NCBI GenBank assembly: GCA_022736495.1
Contig: DZCR01000001.1
Location: 36,726 to 100,725, forward strand
Source of the DNA: Desulfobacca acetoxidans
Lineage (GTDB): Bacteria; Desulfobacterota; Desulfobaccia; Desulfobaccales; 0-14-0-80-60-11
Direction: 5' to 3'
DNA: 64,000 nucleotides
In this document: piece by piece, positions 52,401 through 60,726 of the stretch
Position numbering within the stretch: the first letter of the stretch is position 1
Layout of the letters: every line of letters starts with the position of its first letter
Position numbers and translations under genes: made by a program
The notes under the pieces: generated by a model
What the model was told of the DNA's origin: nothing
Database searches by the model: none
Seen by the model: only the letters and a program-made list of their open reading frames with translations

Positions 52401-53675
52401 GATAGCTTGAAAAACGTCACGGTGGAACCGACAACGGCCCGGATATCGCCATATCGTTACCGGGTCACGGGCAATCTCAAGCGCAAGATTTATCTCCCCC
52501 CCATGACCGACCAGGCCCTGGGTTTGGTGGCCGCGTTCGAGGCCTGCGGCGGCGAGGCCGAGGCCTTGCCGGACTCCGATGCCGAGACCCTGGAATTGGG
52601 CCGCCGCTTAACCAGCGGCAAGGAATGCTACCCCCTTATCCTTACCACCGGCGACCTGGCCAAACTGGTGCAGCGCCCGGATTTCGACCCAGACAAGAGC
52701 GCCTTCTTCATGCCCGCGGCCGACGGCCCCTGCCGGTTCGGCCAATACCACCGCTTCCACCGCCTGGTGTTGGATGATTTAGGCTTTCCCCAGGTACCGG
52801 TCTACTCCCCGGACCAGAACGAAAATATGTTCAAGGAAGTGGGCATGGTGGGCGATGACTTCTCTCGCGTCGCCTGGAACGGCGTGGTGGCCATCGATCT
52901 TTTGGAAAAGAAACTCCGGGAGACCCGACCCTATGAATCCGTCCCCGGTGAGGCCGACAAGGTCTACGAGCACTATCTCGACAAAGTATTCCAGGCTCTG
53001 CGCAGCCGGGGCGATGTCACCGGAACTCTCAAAGAAGCCCGCCGGGTTTTCGACGACGTCTCCGTGAGCGTCAACGGCGGCAAGCCCGTGGTCGGGGTGG
53101 TGGGGGAAATCTACACCCGGGCTAATAAGTTTGCCAATGAAAACGCGGTGCGGGAGATCGAATCTCTGGGGGGCGAGGTCTGGATGCCGCCCATCGGTGA
53201 GTGGCTCCTCTATGTCACTCACTCCTCCAAGCATGATGCCTGGGTCAACCGGCACTTTCGGGAACTCCTCACGGTTTGCCTGGAAGAACGGGTTCAGAAA
53301 AGGGACGAACACCACCTGGAAAAAATCTTTCACGGCAGTATCAAAAATCTGCTGGAGCCCTCCATTCCCCAAACCTTTGAGATGGCCAAAGACTATCTGC
53401 ACCCGTCGTTTGAAGGCGAGGCCATCTTGAGTATGGGCAAGTCCCACGACTTCGTGAACAAGGGGGCCTGCGGCCTGGTGAACATCATGCCCTTCACCTG
53501 TATGCCGGGCACCGTGGTAAACTCCCTGTTCAAGCTCTTTAGGGAGCGCCACGACAACATCCCCTTCCTCAACCTGGCCTACGACGGCCAGGAACAGACC
53601 CACACCCGCACCCGCCTGGAGGCCTTCATGTACCAGGTGCGCCAGTTCAAGGCCCGGAAGGTAGGGGAAAGGTAA
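49491..53675 (+). CDS. Giant acyl-CoA dehydratase activase-like protein (two BcrAD/BadFG domains + DUF2229)
   Basis: This 1394-residue protein contains two ASKHA ATPase domains of the BadF/BadG/BcrA/BcrD family: the first about residues 5-280 (V-G-L-D-I-G-S-V-S-V-N-L-V, M-C-A-A-G-T-G-S-F-L), the second about 320-600 (L-G-I-D-V-G-S-I-S-T-N-V-V, V-C-A-A-G-T-G-S-Y-L). The C-A-A-G-T-G cysteines are the ligands of the 4Fe-4S cluster that bridges HgdC-type dimers. A further C-N-G-C-P-N-S-C motif (near 605) and a DUF2229/HgdB-like region (G-I-P-R-T-M-F-F, A-E-P-C-Y-P-V-K) fill the rest. HgdC activates 2-hydroxyacyl-CoA or benzoyl-CoA reducing enzymes. Here activator and dehydratase-like parts are in one chain; the substrate is unknown. 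Start ATG 49491 has GGGGGA upstream. Confidence 0.9.
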   Translation: MHGNFDVGLDIGSVSVNLVLMDPKGEVLKDEYRRHLGAPSRTALDLLENLGPEFPLEECRLAAFTGLGGKRLADILGCPFVNEVIAQGRGTYHFAPQARTIIDMGGEDAKIIMGNEQNGHLVIEDFAMNTMCAAGTGSFLDQQAHRLGYTIEEFSELALKSTTPPRVAGRCSVFAKTDMIHLQQGATPDYEIIAGLCQAMARNLKSNIAKGKTFAPPIAFQGGVAHNLGVRQAFRQVFNLDEAGLVIPPHFCSLGAVGAVLVARENPPADFRLDLGPLREHLLKDDDLSRRLPPLEPPQVLGPEHYEVIDLPEDSSVAEAYLGIDVGSISTNVVVIDSEMRVLAREYLMTAGRPLEAITEGLRRVGAKLQDRIKIMGAATTGSGRYLTGDFIGADVVRNEITAQATAAAAIDPTVDTIFEIGGQDSKFISLSHGAIVDFMMNKVCAAGTGSYLEEQAEKLGISIKGEFGDLALAGKNPVRLGERCTVFMESDLVHHQQRGAAKEDLVAGLSYSIVQNYLNKVAEDRPIGNNIFYQGATAANRGIVAAFQHVCGKKITVPPHHDVTGAIGAALLAMRERDWAESKFKGFDLADRQYEITSFECNGCPNSCEIRQVKIEGEKPLFYGSRCEKYEVGKAQKQYDLADLLLERENWLYGEEPPQEGKRGPIGIPRTMFFQELMPFFRAFFEDLGFTVVYSPKTNKKVINQGVEALAAEPCYPVKVAHGHILDLLKAGVKRIFLPSIIDLPHPHPEIGRGVVCPMAQSLTYTVPTSINFAEFGAKLLSPVLYFGRGNRWLRQGLRNLGKELGVSAFKINRAMLQAQAAQQAYYERLHARGREILNSLPPDGLLMILIGRPYNALDPGMNLNLHRKLRQLGVLAMPMDFLPVDDVQELDEIKPMYWRFGQKILGVAEHIRQDPRLYGVFITNFGCGPDSFIQHFFKDRMRGKPYLEIEIDEHSSDVGAITRLEAFLDSLKNVTVEPTTARISPYRYRVTGNLKRKIYLPPMTDQALGLVAAFEACGGEAEALPDSDAETLELGRRLTSGKECYPLILTTGDLAKLVQRPDFDPDKSAFFMPAADGPCRFGQYHRFHRLVLDDLGFPQVPVYSPDQNENMFKEVGMVGDDFSRVAWNGVVAIDLLEKKLRETRPYESVPGEADKVYEHYLDKVFQALRSRGDVTGTLKEARRVFDDVSVSVNGGKPVVGVVGEIYTRANKFANENAVREIESLGGEVWMPPIGEWLLYVTHSSKHDAWVNRHFRELLTVCLEERVQKRDEHHLEKIFHGSIKNLLEPSIPQTFEMAKDYLHPSFEGEAILSMGKSHDFVNKGACGLVNIMPFTCMPGTVVNSLFKLFRERHDNIPFLNLAYDGQEQTHTRTRLEAFMYQVRQFKARKVGER

Positions 53676-53720
53676 TATGCAGGGGGGAACTCCCGCCATG
53701 AAGTGATTCAATTTTCCATA

Positions 53721-53752
53721 AAAAGGCAGGGCTTCGGCCCTGTCTTTTTTCT
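53721..53752 (+). terminator. Rho-independent terminator of the activase gene
   Basis: AAAAGGCAGGGC-TTCG-GCCCTGTCTTTTTT: a perfect stem with UUCG tetraloop and a run of T, 46 bases after the stop. Confidence 0.93.
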
Positions 53753-54131
53753 TTCAATCCACAATTCATATAAAAAAATACCAGCGGTTATGGCCTCAGC
53801 CCAAAACCCACCTGTGAAATTTATCCATCGCTGTGAAATCGGTATCGCCCCCGCCATCTGGCTGATTACAGCCTCCGTAACCCCCCCTACCATTTTATGC
53901 CGCGGCCCTCTTAGTTTAGGTGCGTTGGGCGTCTTTCGCCCCCTTATCCTCAGCGGCATTTTGGCCCTGGCCTGCGCCGCCCAAGTTATCTGGGAAGTCA
54001 TTGTCCAGCTCCAGGCTGAATGAATATAAATATAGACTGTTTGCCAAGTCCTGCGGTAATTGATAACATCCCCATCGGCAAGGCTAGGCGATGCCGCCCA
54101 GGCGCCGACCCCATGACAAACGGAGGAAATC
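53753..54131. other. Non-coding stretch, with one doubtful frame
   Basis: Between the terminator and the zinc-ribbon membrane protein gene. A plus-strand frame from ATG 53790 to 54023 would encode 77 residues with a hydrophobic C-terminal third (L-I-L-S-G-I-L-A-L-A-C-A-A-Q-V). It lacks a ribosome-binding site, and an antisense frame of similar length overlaps it. I do not call it. No clear promoter was found. Confidence 0.3.
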
Positions 54132-54854
54132 ATGCCCTCATGCCCTAATTGCGGCCATCAATTATCCGGGGACGCACTCCATTGCCCCGTCTGCGGGCAG
54201 TCCCTGCCTTTGCCGCCGCCTCCCGATAACCGTCTCCACCCACGGACGCAACAAGCGTTGCCTCTGGGGTACTATATGCGGAGTGGCTGGGATTTATTCC
54301 AACAATATCCCTTTGGGTTTATCGGCTTTGGCCTGCTAAACCTCCTCATCCAAGTGGCCTTACATAACCTACCCTTCCTGGGGTCCTTGGCATCCTTCGC
54401 CGTCAGTCCCCCTTTGATGATGGGCAACTTTGTCGTGGCCGCCAAACTCATGCACCGGCAAACCCCACAATTTCGTGATTTTTTTTCGGGCTTTTACTGC
54501 TTTTGGCCCCTTTTCTTGGTTTCCCTGGTGAGTTCGATCTTGATCGCTATCGGCATGGTGCTTTTGATTATCCCGGGCATCTATCTGCTCGTGGGTTATC
54601 TCTTTGCTCCCAGCCTGGTGGTGGATCAAGGCCTGGACTTCTGGCCGGCCCTGGAGCTCAGCCGCAAAACGATAAACCCTGTGTGGTTCAGCTTTTTCGT
54701 TTTTATGCTCCTGCTGACCGGCGTTAATCTGGCTGGAATTCTGCTGTTCGGCCTGGGGCTTCTGGCAACCATCCCCCTATCGTTCTGCGCGTGGACTGTG
54801 GCGTACGGCGACCTCTTCGGTTTCCAGTCGGATTACTCCGGGGAGGCCCTTTAA
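54132..54854 (+). CDS. Zinc-ribbon membrane protein
   Basis: This 240-residue protein starts with a double zinc ribbon, C-P-N-C-G-H and C-P-V-C-G-Q (Cys 4, 7, 18 and 21). A Pro-rich linker follows, then a membrane domain of about six hydrophobic segments (G-F-I-G-F-G-L-L-N-L-L-I, W-P-L-F-L-V-S-L-V-S-S-I-L, I-I-P-G-I-Y-L-L-V-G-Y). The membrane part resembles the DUF975 or glycerophosphodiester-phosphodiesterase-type multi-helix modules (I-P-G-I-Y-L-x-V-x-Y, then L-S-R-K-T-I). Function unknown. ACGGAGGAAATC precedes the ATG. Confidence 0.83.
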   Translation: MPSCPNCGHQLSGDALHCPVCGQSLPLPPPPDNRLHPRTQQALPLGYYMRSGWDLFQQYPFGFIGFGLLNLLIQVALHNLPFLGSLASFAVSPPLMMGNFVVAAKLMHRQTPQFRDFFSGFYCFWPLFLVSLVSSILIAIGMVLLIIPGIYLLVGYLFAPSLVVDQGLDFWPALELSRKTINPVWFSFFVFMLLLTGVNLAGILLFGLGLLATIPLSFCAWTVAYGDLFGFQSDYSGEAL

Positions 54855-54907
54855 TTACTCTTTTATCTACGTGTTTTCCAATAATTTACTTTCTAATCTT
54901 TGGCAAG

Positions 54908-55237
54908 ATGCATATACAAAGCGTCATCATTATTTGTAGTTTGCTCGGAATATTCTCTTTATCGCCTATCAATTTATTCTTAAATAAAATATCATTGTTG
55001 GGGCGAATATTTAATAAAGATTGGTCGGCTTTAATAGCCTTGTTTATATCAATTTCCTTTAATGCCTTGGCTCATGAATTACCCAATACCTTTGCCTGGA
55101 AATGGCGTTATCAAAATATGCCTTTCACTTCTCTGAAAATACTGGATGTCCCGGTAATAGTTCTTACCGTCGGTTGGACTTATTTAACCATTTTCGCTAT
55201 CTCAGGCAATGAATTATTCTTCCATGAATCAAATTGA
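54908..55237 (+). CDS. Small AT-rich membrane protein, unknown family
   Basis: From ATG 54908 the frame encodes 109 residues with three or four hydrophobic segments (M-H-I-Q-S-V-I-I-I-C-S-L-L-G-I-F, W-S-A-L-I-A-L-F-I-S-I-S-F, V-P-V-I-V-L-T-V-G-W-T-Y-L). Between the second and third is A-L-A-H-E-L-P-N-T-F-A-W-K-W-R-Y, which looks functionally conserved. The frame continues upstream into the end of the zinc-ribbon gene, so the start is uncertain. Base composition is far more AT-rich than the flanking genes, suggesting foreign origin. Its end overlaps the long form of priA by 29 bases. Confidence 0.5.
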   Translation: MHIQSVIIICSLLGIFSLSPINLFLNKISLLGRIFNKDWSALIALFISISFNALAHELPNTFAWKWRYQNMPFTSLKILDVPVIVLTVGWTYLTIFAISGNELFFHESN

Positions 55238-57485
55238 GCCCCCTGCGAAAATCATGGGGATGGCCTCCCTCTGGGAGGTGGCGGTGGCTCTTCCCCTCCC
55301 CCACCCTTTGACCTATCGGCTGCCCGCCGCCCTGGCGGCCGCGGCCCAAGTGGGCAGCCTGGTCCGGGTGCCGGTAGGTCGCCGCCAGGTAATGGGGTAT
55401 CTCCTGGGCCCGACCCCTGAGACCCCTCCCGGGACCCTCCGGGACATCCAGGAGGTCCTCGACCCCATACCCCGCTTCGGCCCTGAGTTGGTGCCCCTGT
55501 TCCGCTGGGTTGCGGATTACTATCAGTATCCCCTGGGGGAAGCCTTGAGCTTCATCATTCCCGGCGGGACCCCGGTCACCAAGGCGCGGCGGGACCTCTG
55601 GGCCAGTCCTATGGACCAACCGGAAAACGAGCCAAGCCCTCCAAAGCGCCTGGGGCCCAAGTCTTTAGCCATTCTCACCCATCTCCGGGAGGCCGGCCCC
55701 ACTGCGGTGAAAGAGCTTCAGGTCCTTTTCCCCGCCTGTCACGACAGCCTGCGCCGATTGCAAATTCGAAACTTAATTTTATTGGAAGATCGTACCCGCC
55801 TGCGCACCCTCTCGGCCGAAGCCCCTCCAAACAAAGAAGCATCTAAGCTCACCCTGGTCCCCGAACAGGAACAGGCTTTAGCGGCCATCGTTCAGGGGAT
55901 CGACGCCGGTGGGTTTGCCCCCTTTTTGCTGCACGGCGTCACCGCCAGCGGCAAAACCGAGGTCTACCTGAGCGCGGCCTCCCATGCCTTGGCCCGGGGC
56001 CGTCAGATCCTGGTCCTAATGCCCGAAATAGCTTTAACGCATCCCGTGGCCCAGGCCTTTAAGCGCCGCTTCGGCCCCCGGGTCGCCCTGCTCCACAGCG
56101 GCCTATCCCAGGCCTTCCGGGTGGATCAATGGCGTCGTATCATGGTGGGAGAAGTGGATATTGTGGTGGGCGCCCGTTCCGCGGTCTTTGCCCCTTTACC
56201 CCGTCTGGGATTGGTGGTGGTGGATGAAGAACACGACCCCTCCTACAAGCAAGAGGGTGGCTTCCTCTACCAGGCCAGGGACGTGGCACTCTATCGGGGC
56301 AAACTGGCAGGGGCTGCGGTGGTCCTGGTCTCCGCCACTCCCCAGGTGACCACCTGCCATTATGCCCGGGAGGGCAAATATCGCTATCTGCATCTGGGCC
56401 GCCGGGTAACTCCCCAGGACCTGCCCGAAATCCACCTGGTGGACTTGCGGACCCAGCGAGGCGACAAAAGTCTCAAGATCATTTCCCGCTCCCTGTTCAC
56501 AGCTTTGGAGGACGTGCTCCGCCGCGGCGAACAGGCCCTGCTGTTTCTCAATCGCCGGGGTTATGCCCGAGCCATGTTCTGTCTTTTTTGCGGCCAGGTC
56601 TTCCAGTGCCGCAATTGCAGCGTGGCCCTGACCCATCATCAGGCCCAGGATCGCCTGGTCTGCCATTACTGCGGTTATGCTGAAGCCGTGCCTTCAATAT
56701 GCCCCCACTGCCAGTCCACCGCCATCAAGCGCTACGGGGTGGGCACCGAACAGGTAGAAGCAGAAGTTAAACGCAAGTTCCCCGGCGCCCGGGTGGCCCG
56801 GCTGGACCGAGATACCGCGCCCCACAGCGGCCGGGCCCTCACAGTCTTGCAGGACTTTGCCGCAGGGGAACTGGATCTTTTGGTGGGCACCCAGATGATC
56901 ACCAAGGGCCATCACTTTCCTCAGGTTACCCTCGTGGGGGTCATCGCCGCGGATCTCAGTCTCTTTTTCCCGGAGTATCACGCCGGTGAGCGCACCTTCC
57001 AACTCTTATCGCAGGTAGCCGGACGCGCCGGCCGGGGTGCGGGCAAGGGCACGGTGCTGATCCAGACCTACCAGCCGGAGCACTACGTCTTCCAGACAGT
57101 GCAAGCCCATGATTACGACAGCTTTTTTCAGCGGGAGATAGAAAGCCGTCGGCAGTTGGGGTACCCGCCCTTCACCCGCCTGGCTCTCATACGGTTAAGC
57201 GGCCCCCAGGAGGAGCCCGTCATCCGGGAGGCTCGGCGCCTGGCCGCCGCCTTGGAGCATTTTCGGAGCAGCGATAAAGACTTGTGCGCCCAGGTGCGGC
57301 TCTTGGGACCGGCCCCCGCAGGCCTCACCCGCCTCCAGGGCCGATTCCGCTGGCAGATTCTCATCAAAAGCTACGGCCGCCCTCCCCTGCTCCGCCTGCT
57401 CCAACACCTGCGCCAAGTCTGGACCCCCGCGCCCCGCGCGCGTCTCAGCCTCACCCTGGATATCGACCCGACCACCCTGTTTTAG
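55209..57485 (+). CDS. priA: Primosomal protein N' (replication restart helicase)
   Basis: PriA rebuilds replication forks outside oriC. The protein of up to 758 residues has the N-terminal DNA 3'-end-binding domain (V-A-L-P-L-P-H-P-L-T-Y-R-L-P), helicase motifs (G-V-T-A-S-G-K-T-E-V-Y, V-V-V-D-E-E-H-D-P-S-Y-K-Q, L-L-F-L-N-R-R-G-Y-A-R). The zinc-binding cysteines C-L-F-C-G, C-R-N-C, C-H-Y-C-G and C-P-H-C follow, with the C-terminal domain complete. Motif I/II and all zinc ligands are intact. The start is uncertain: ATG 55209 overlaps the upstream gene, while ATGs at 55254 and 55260 lie closer to the conserved region (M-A-S-L-W-E-V). Confidence 0.94.
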   Translation: MNYSSMNQIEPPAKIMGMASLWEVAVALPLPHPLTYRLPAALAAAAQVGSLVRVPVGRRQVMGYLLGPTPETPPGTLRDIQEVLDPIPRFGPELVPLFRWVADYYQYPLGEALSFIIPGGTPVTKARRDLWASPMDQPENEPSPPKRLGPKSLAILTHLREAGPTAVKELQVLFPACHDSLRRLQIRNLILLEDRTRLRTLSAEAPPNKEASKLTLVPEQEQALAAIVQGIDAGGFAPFLLHGVTASGKTEVYLSAASHALARGRQILVLMPEIALTHPVAQAFKRRFGPRVALLHSGLSQAFRVDQWRRIMVGEVDIVVGARSAVFAPLPRLGLVVVDEEHDPSYKQEGGFLYQARDVALYRGKLAGAAVVLVSATPQVTTCHYAREGKYRYLHLGRRVTPQDLPEIHLVDLRTQRGDKSLKIISRSLFTALEDVLRRGEQALLFLNRRGYARAMFCLFCGQVFQCRNCSVALTHHQAQDRLVCHYCGYAEAVPSICPHCQSTAIKRYGVGTEQVEAEVKRKFPGARVARLDRDTAPHSGRALTVLQDFAAGELDLLVGTQMITKGHHFPQVTLVGVIAADLSLFFPEYHAGERTFQLLSQVAGRAGRGAGKGTVLIQTYQPEHYVFQTVQAHDYDSFFQREIESRRQLGYPPFTRLALIRLSGPQEEPVIREARRLAAALEHFRSSDKDLCAQVRLLGPAPAGLTRLQGRFRWQILIKSYGRPPLLRLLQHLRQVWTPAPRARLSLTLDIDPTTLF

Positions 57486-57503
57486 AGCCAGTGGCACTGG
57501 CTC
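57485..57503 (+). terminator. Hairpin directly after priA
   Basis: GAGCCAGT-GGC-ACTGGCTC begins at the last base of the stop codon. No T-run follows, so it may be a weak or factor-dependent terminator, or merely a 3'-end stabilising stem. Confidence 0.4.
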
Positions 57504-57572
57504 CCAGCTTGTGGGGAAATCTTTTGAAATATTTGGGGATTTTCACAAGCCTGGGTCTGTGCGCAGGCCAAC

Positions 57573-57707
57573 TCAGGCCGCCACCGCTATCACCCGGTCG
57601 CGCCCTTTTTTCTTGGCCCGGTAAAGGGCGGCATCCGCGGCCTGAATCAGAGAGCTGCCCGAACGGCCATTCTCGGGAAAGACAGCCAGACCGATAGAAA
57701 TAGTGAT
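57573..57707 (-). pseudogene. 3' fragment of a GGDEF diguanylate cyclase gene
   Basis: The last 44 codons of a GGDEF domain are intact: I-T-I-S-I-G-L-A-V-F-P-E-N-G, then L-I-Q-A-A-D-A-A-L-Y-R-A-K-K-K-G-R-D-R-V. Upstream on the minus strand (beyond about 57710) the frame stays open but no longer resembles a GGDEF domain: the active-site loop and the N-terminal part are gone. A 5' deletion or rearrangement has cut the gene at this point, next to the stand-alone domain gene on the opposite strand. Confidence 0.75.
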
Positions 57708-57825
57708 GGGGTGTAAACATTGGGCCACCCCACGAGATGGGGATGCCGCAGGGACGAGCTCTTTTTTGGCTGTACGGTTTGGACGGATCGGTAAAATTTC
57801 TCTTCTAGGTGATCGTAAGACGAAC

Positions 57826-57854
57826 TTGACCGAACTGGCTAAATTAGCTACCAT
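57826..57854 (+). promoter_or_regulatory. Possible promoter of the small domain gene
   Basis: TTGACC (57826-57831), spacer of 17, TACCAT (57849-57854), about 65 bases before ATG 57919. The spacing is ideal, the boxes are partial matches. Confidence 0.4.
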
Positions 57855-57918
57855 TTTAAGGGGAGTTTTATTTGTTGCGCGCCAACGACCGGCCGAGCGG
57901 ATTGTGGCATGGAAAGCG

Positions 57919-58314
57919 ATGGTAACTACCTTGAAGCGCACCTGGCGACATCTTACCGAAACTCCGTCGGTTAAGACCCAGGCGAAGCTGGTCGACGGAT
58001 ACACGCATTTTCAAGCCTGGGTCGCTGCCAACAACCAGGTTTTGAACCTGATGGCGGACAGGGAAGCAAAGCCTTCAGGCGCCCACCTCTTTGAGCTGCA
58101 TGATCTCAATGCCGCAGTAAGTCAACTCCACCGGGAAACCAGCACGTTGGTGATGGCCATAAACGGCTTGCGGAGCAATCGCTCTCAAGCCCTGGAGCCG
58201 CGCGTGTGCGTCCATGGAGAAGACGTCCTCAACCGCGGCCGGAAGATTTCCTGTGGCCCCCGGTATGTTAAACAACTGGACATCTCGCAGCATTTCGATA
58301 GTATGATTTATTAG
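57919..58314 (+). CDS. Stand-alone domain homologous to the N-terminus of the PEP-synthase-like protein
   Basis: From ATG 57919 (GGAAAG upstream) the frame encodes 131 residues. The part Y-T-H-F-Q-A-W-V-A-A-N-N-Q-V-L, then M-A-D-R-E-A-K-P-S-G, aligns with F-T-H-F-R-H-L-L-E-N-N-N-Q-A-L, M-A-D-M-E-E-K-L-S-G of the protein at 61285, and similarity continues to N-G-L-R-S-N-R / N-L-L-T-H-N-R. About a third of 74 aligned positions are identical by eye. The C-terminal 45 residues are unrelated. It lies directly before the sensor kinase (33 bases), with the response regulator and its larger homologue downstream. The domain may be an adaptor or sensor-binding module shared by the pathway. The family is not known to me. 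Confidence 0.6.
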   Translation: MVTTLKRTWRHLTETPSVKTQAKLVDGYTHFQAWVAANNQVLNLMADREAKPSGAHLFELHDLNAAVSQLHRETSTLVMAINGLRSNRSQALEPRVCVHGEDVLNRGRKISCGPRYVKQLDISQHFDSMIY

Positions 58315-58347
58315 TGCCGTGCCGACTTTTTAGGATAAAAATAGATT

Positions 58348-60666
58348 ATGCGCCGTTTTCCGTTCTTCGCTTCCCGCTACGCGCTGGCCCTGCTGTTGAC
58401 GGTCAATTTCGTGCTTCTGGGGACCAGCATCTATCTGGGGGTCAAGTCCGCCAACCAGATGAAGGAGATCGTCAAAGCCGACTTCAACCAGCAACAACTC
58501 GTGCTGGCCAAGCATACCGCCAGCCTCCTGGAACAGGATATCAACTTCCTCAAACGCGAGTTGAGCACACTGAACTTCTCGCCTTCCATTCAGTACCTGG
58601 AGCCGTTGTCCTGGGCCAACCGCATGCGGGCCACTTTGGCCAGTGTTCGGGAAGAAGGGGTGGTGGAGATTGTGCGCATCACCCCGGACGGCAAACGGGC
58701 CTACCGGGTGGACAGCCGGGGCGTGGACCAGATCACCACCGGCTCCTTCAAGGACGCCCCGTACATGCAGTGGGCCGCCAACCCGGAACACAAGGGGCAG
58801 ATCCTGGTGATGCCGGTATCCACCAATATTCCCCACCACGTGGGCCGGCTCATCACCATCATGGCCGTGCCCACCTATGAGATGTCGGTGGACGATACCC
58901 ATCCCCGCCCCTCGGGGTCCTTCGCCGGGGTGTTGGCCTTCTATATGGACGCCCACGCCTTGGCCAAAAAGTTTACCCAGGGCATCCGCAGCGGCAAGAC
59001 CGGTTACGCCTGGATTATGGATAGTGACGGCGTCTTCCTCAACCATCCGGAACGCGACTTCATTGGCAAAAATGCCTTTATGGTGCGCAAAGAACGCATG
59101 CCTGCCATCTCTTTTGATGCCATCAATCAGATCCAACGGGAGAAGATGCTGGCCGGTGAGGAAGGCTTAGGCACCTATATGTCCGGGTGGCATAAAGGCA
59201 TGGCCGGAGAAATCCCGAAGCTCATCGCCTATGCTCCCGTGCAACTGGAAGAGCAGAGTGTAGTTCAGGACAACAAACCCACGGCCTCCTGGTCCGTGGC
59301 CGTGGTTGCCCCTGCCAGCGAAGTGGAGGGGGTGATCCACACCCTTTATACCCGGCAGTTCTACCTCCAGGTGATCATCGGCCTGGTGGTCCTGTCAGGC
59401 ACCATCGTTATGCTGAATTTCCGCTATGAGCAGCAATTTTCCTCCAGCCTGGAAGAAGAAGTGAACCGGCAGAAGATAAAATTGCAGAAATCTGAAGCCC
59501 GCTACCAGGGGTTGGTGGAAAACGCCGCGGACCTGATCTACACCGTGGATGGCGAGGGCCGCATCCTCTCCATCAATCGCTATGCCGCCAGCCTGTTCGC
59601 CACGGCTCGGTCGGCAGTTAAACCGGCAGGAAACGGCGCCTTGGTGGAAGGCTCTTCCCAGGAGTTCGTCGGGCGCACTTTCTATGATATCTTTAAAACC
59701 AAAACCGCCGACTTCCACATGGAGTGGCTCCGGGAAGTCAAGGAAACCGGCAAGGTTAGGAGCAAACGCCATCCCGTGAGCATCGGCGACCAGGAGTTCT
59801 GGTTCTCCACCAGCATCGTGGGCATCAAGGATGAGCAGGGCAACACCTTCGCTTATGAGATCATTTCCCGGAACATCACCGGTCGCAAGGCCATTGAAGA
59901 CCGGATGATCAATATGGAAAAGCTGGCTTCCATCGGCACCCTGGCCGCGGGGGTAGCCCATGAAATCAATAATCCCATGACCGTGATCCTGGGGTTCACC
60001 GAACACCTGCTGGAACAGTCGGAATCTATGCCCGAGATTCACGAAACCCTCCAGATCATTGAGGATGAAGGCCTGCGCTGCAAAAAAATCGTGGAAAACC
60101 TCCTCACTTTTGCCCGTACCCCGGAAACCAGCGAAACCTCTACAGAGGTCACCGGCCTCCTGGAAAAAACCCTGGCAGTGGTGAAGAACACCCTGCTCAC
60201 CAAAAAGATTCGCCTGGAAACCAACCTGGCCCCCACCCTGCCTCGGGTCAAGGGCGATCCCCGGGAACTGCAACAGGTCTTTATCAACCTGATCAACAAC
60301 GCCGCCGACGCCATGCCGGGCGGCGGAACCCTCAAAATCCTCACCACCCCCAGTCCCGACGGCAAACGAGTCTCCGTCGAATTTGTCGACACCGGCTCCG
60401 GCATCCCCCGGGAAGCCCAAGCCAAGATCTTCGACCCCTTTTTCACCACCAAGGAGACGGGCAAAGGCATCGGCCTGGGTCTTTCCATGAGTTATGGCAT
60501 TATCAGCAAGTTCGGCGGGAACATCATCTTCACCAGTTTCCCCGCGGATGAATATCCCGAGAAGCATGGCACCACCTTTACCGTTTATCTACCCATTATT
60601 ACCGGCCCCGAGGCCGAGGCGGCCGCCCCGGAAAACCAGGCCGAACCGACTGCGGCCATCTCATAA
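58348..60666 (+). CDS. Membrane sensor histidine kinase (Cache-PAS-HisKA-HATPase)
   Basis: This 772-residue kinase has an N-terminal membrane helix (about 10-30), a long extracytoplasmic region to about residue 338 of dCache type (T-G-Y-A-W-I-M-D-S-D-G-V-F-L-N-H-P), and a second helix (I-I-G-L-V-V-L-S-G-T-I-V-M-L). A PAS domain (from about 382; G-L-V-E-N-A-A-D-L-I-Y-T-V-D) follows. The phosphoacceptor His is near 537 in A-A-G-V-A-H-E-I-N-N-P-M, and the HATPase domain has N-L-I-N-N-A-A-D-A-M, D-T-G-S-G-I and G-L-G-L-S. The ligand should be a small organic molecule outside the cell. It is followed after 60 bases by its likely response regulator. Confidence 0.95.
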   Translation: MRRFPFFASRYALALLLTVNFVLLGTSIYLGVKSANQMKEIVKADFNQQQLVLAKHTASLLEQDINFLKRELSTLNFSPSIQYLEPLSWANRMRATLASVREEGVVEIVRITPDGKRAYRVDSRGVDQITTGSFKDAPYMQWAANPEHKGQILVMPVSTNIPHHVGRLITIMAVPTYEMSVDDTHPRPSGSFAGVLAFYMDAHALAKKFTQGIRSGKTGYAWIMDSDGVFLNHPERDFIGKNAFMVRKERMPAISFDAINQIQREKMLAGEEGLGTYMSGWHKGMAGEIPKLIAYAPVQLEEQSVVQDNKPTASWSVAVVAPASEVEGVIHTLYTRQFYLQVIIGLVVLSGTIVMLNFRYEQQFSSSLEEEVNRQKIKLQKSEARYQGLVENAADLIYTVDGEGRILSINRYAASLFATARSAVKPAGNGALVEGSSQEFVGRTFYDIFKTKTADFHMEWLREVKETGKVRSKRHPVSIGDQEFWFSTSIVGIKDEQGNTFAYEIISRNITGRKAIEDRMINMEKLASIGTLAAGVAHEINNPMTVILGFTEHLLEQSESMPEIHETLQIIEDEGLRCKKIVENLLTFARTPETSETSTEVTGLLEKTLAVVKNTLLTKKIRLETNLAPTLPRVKGDPRELQQVFINLINNAADAMPGGGTLKILTTPSPDGKRVSVEFVDTGSGIPREAQAKIFDPFFTTKETGKGIGLGLSMSYGIISKFGGNIIFTSFPADEYPEKHGTTFTVYLPIITGPEAEAAAPENQAEPTAAIS

Positions 60667-60726
60667 TGGATAGGCAGTAATTCAACAGCCCTTAAACTTT
60701 GAACTTTTTCGGAACAGGAGGACAAG

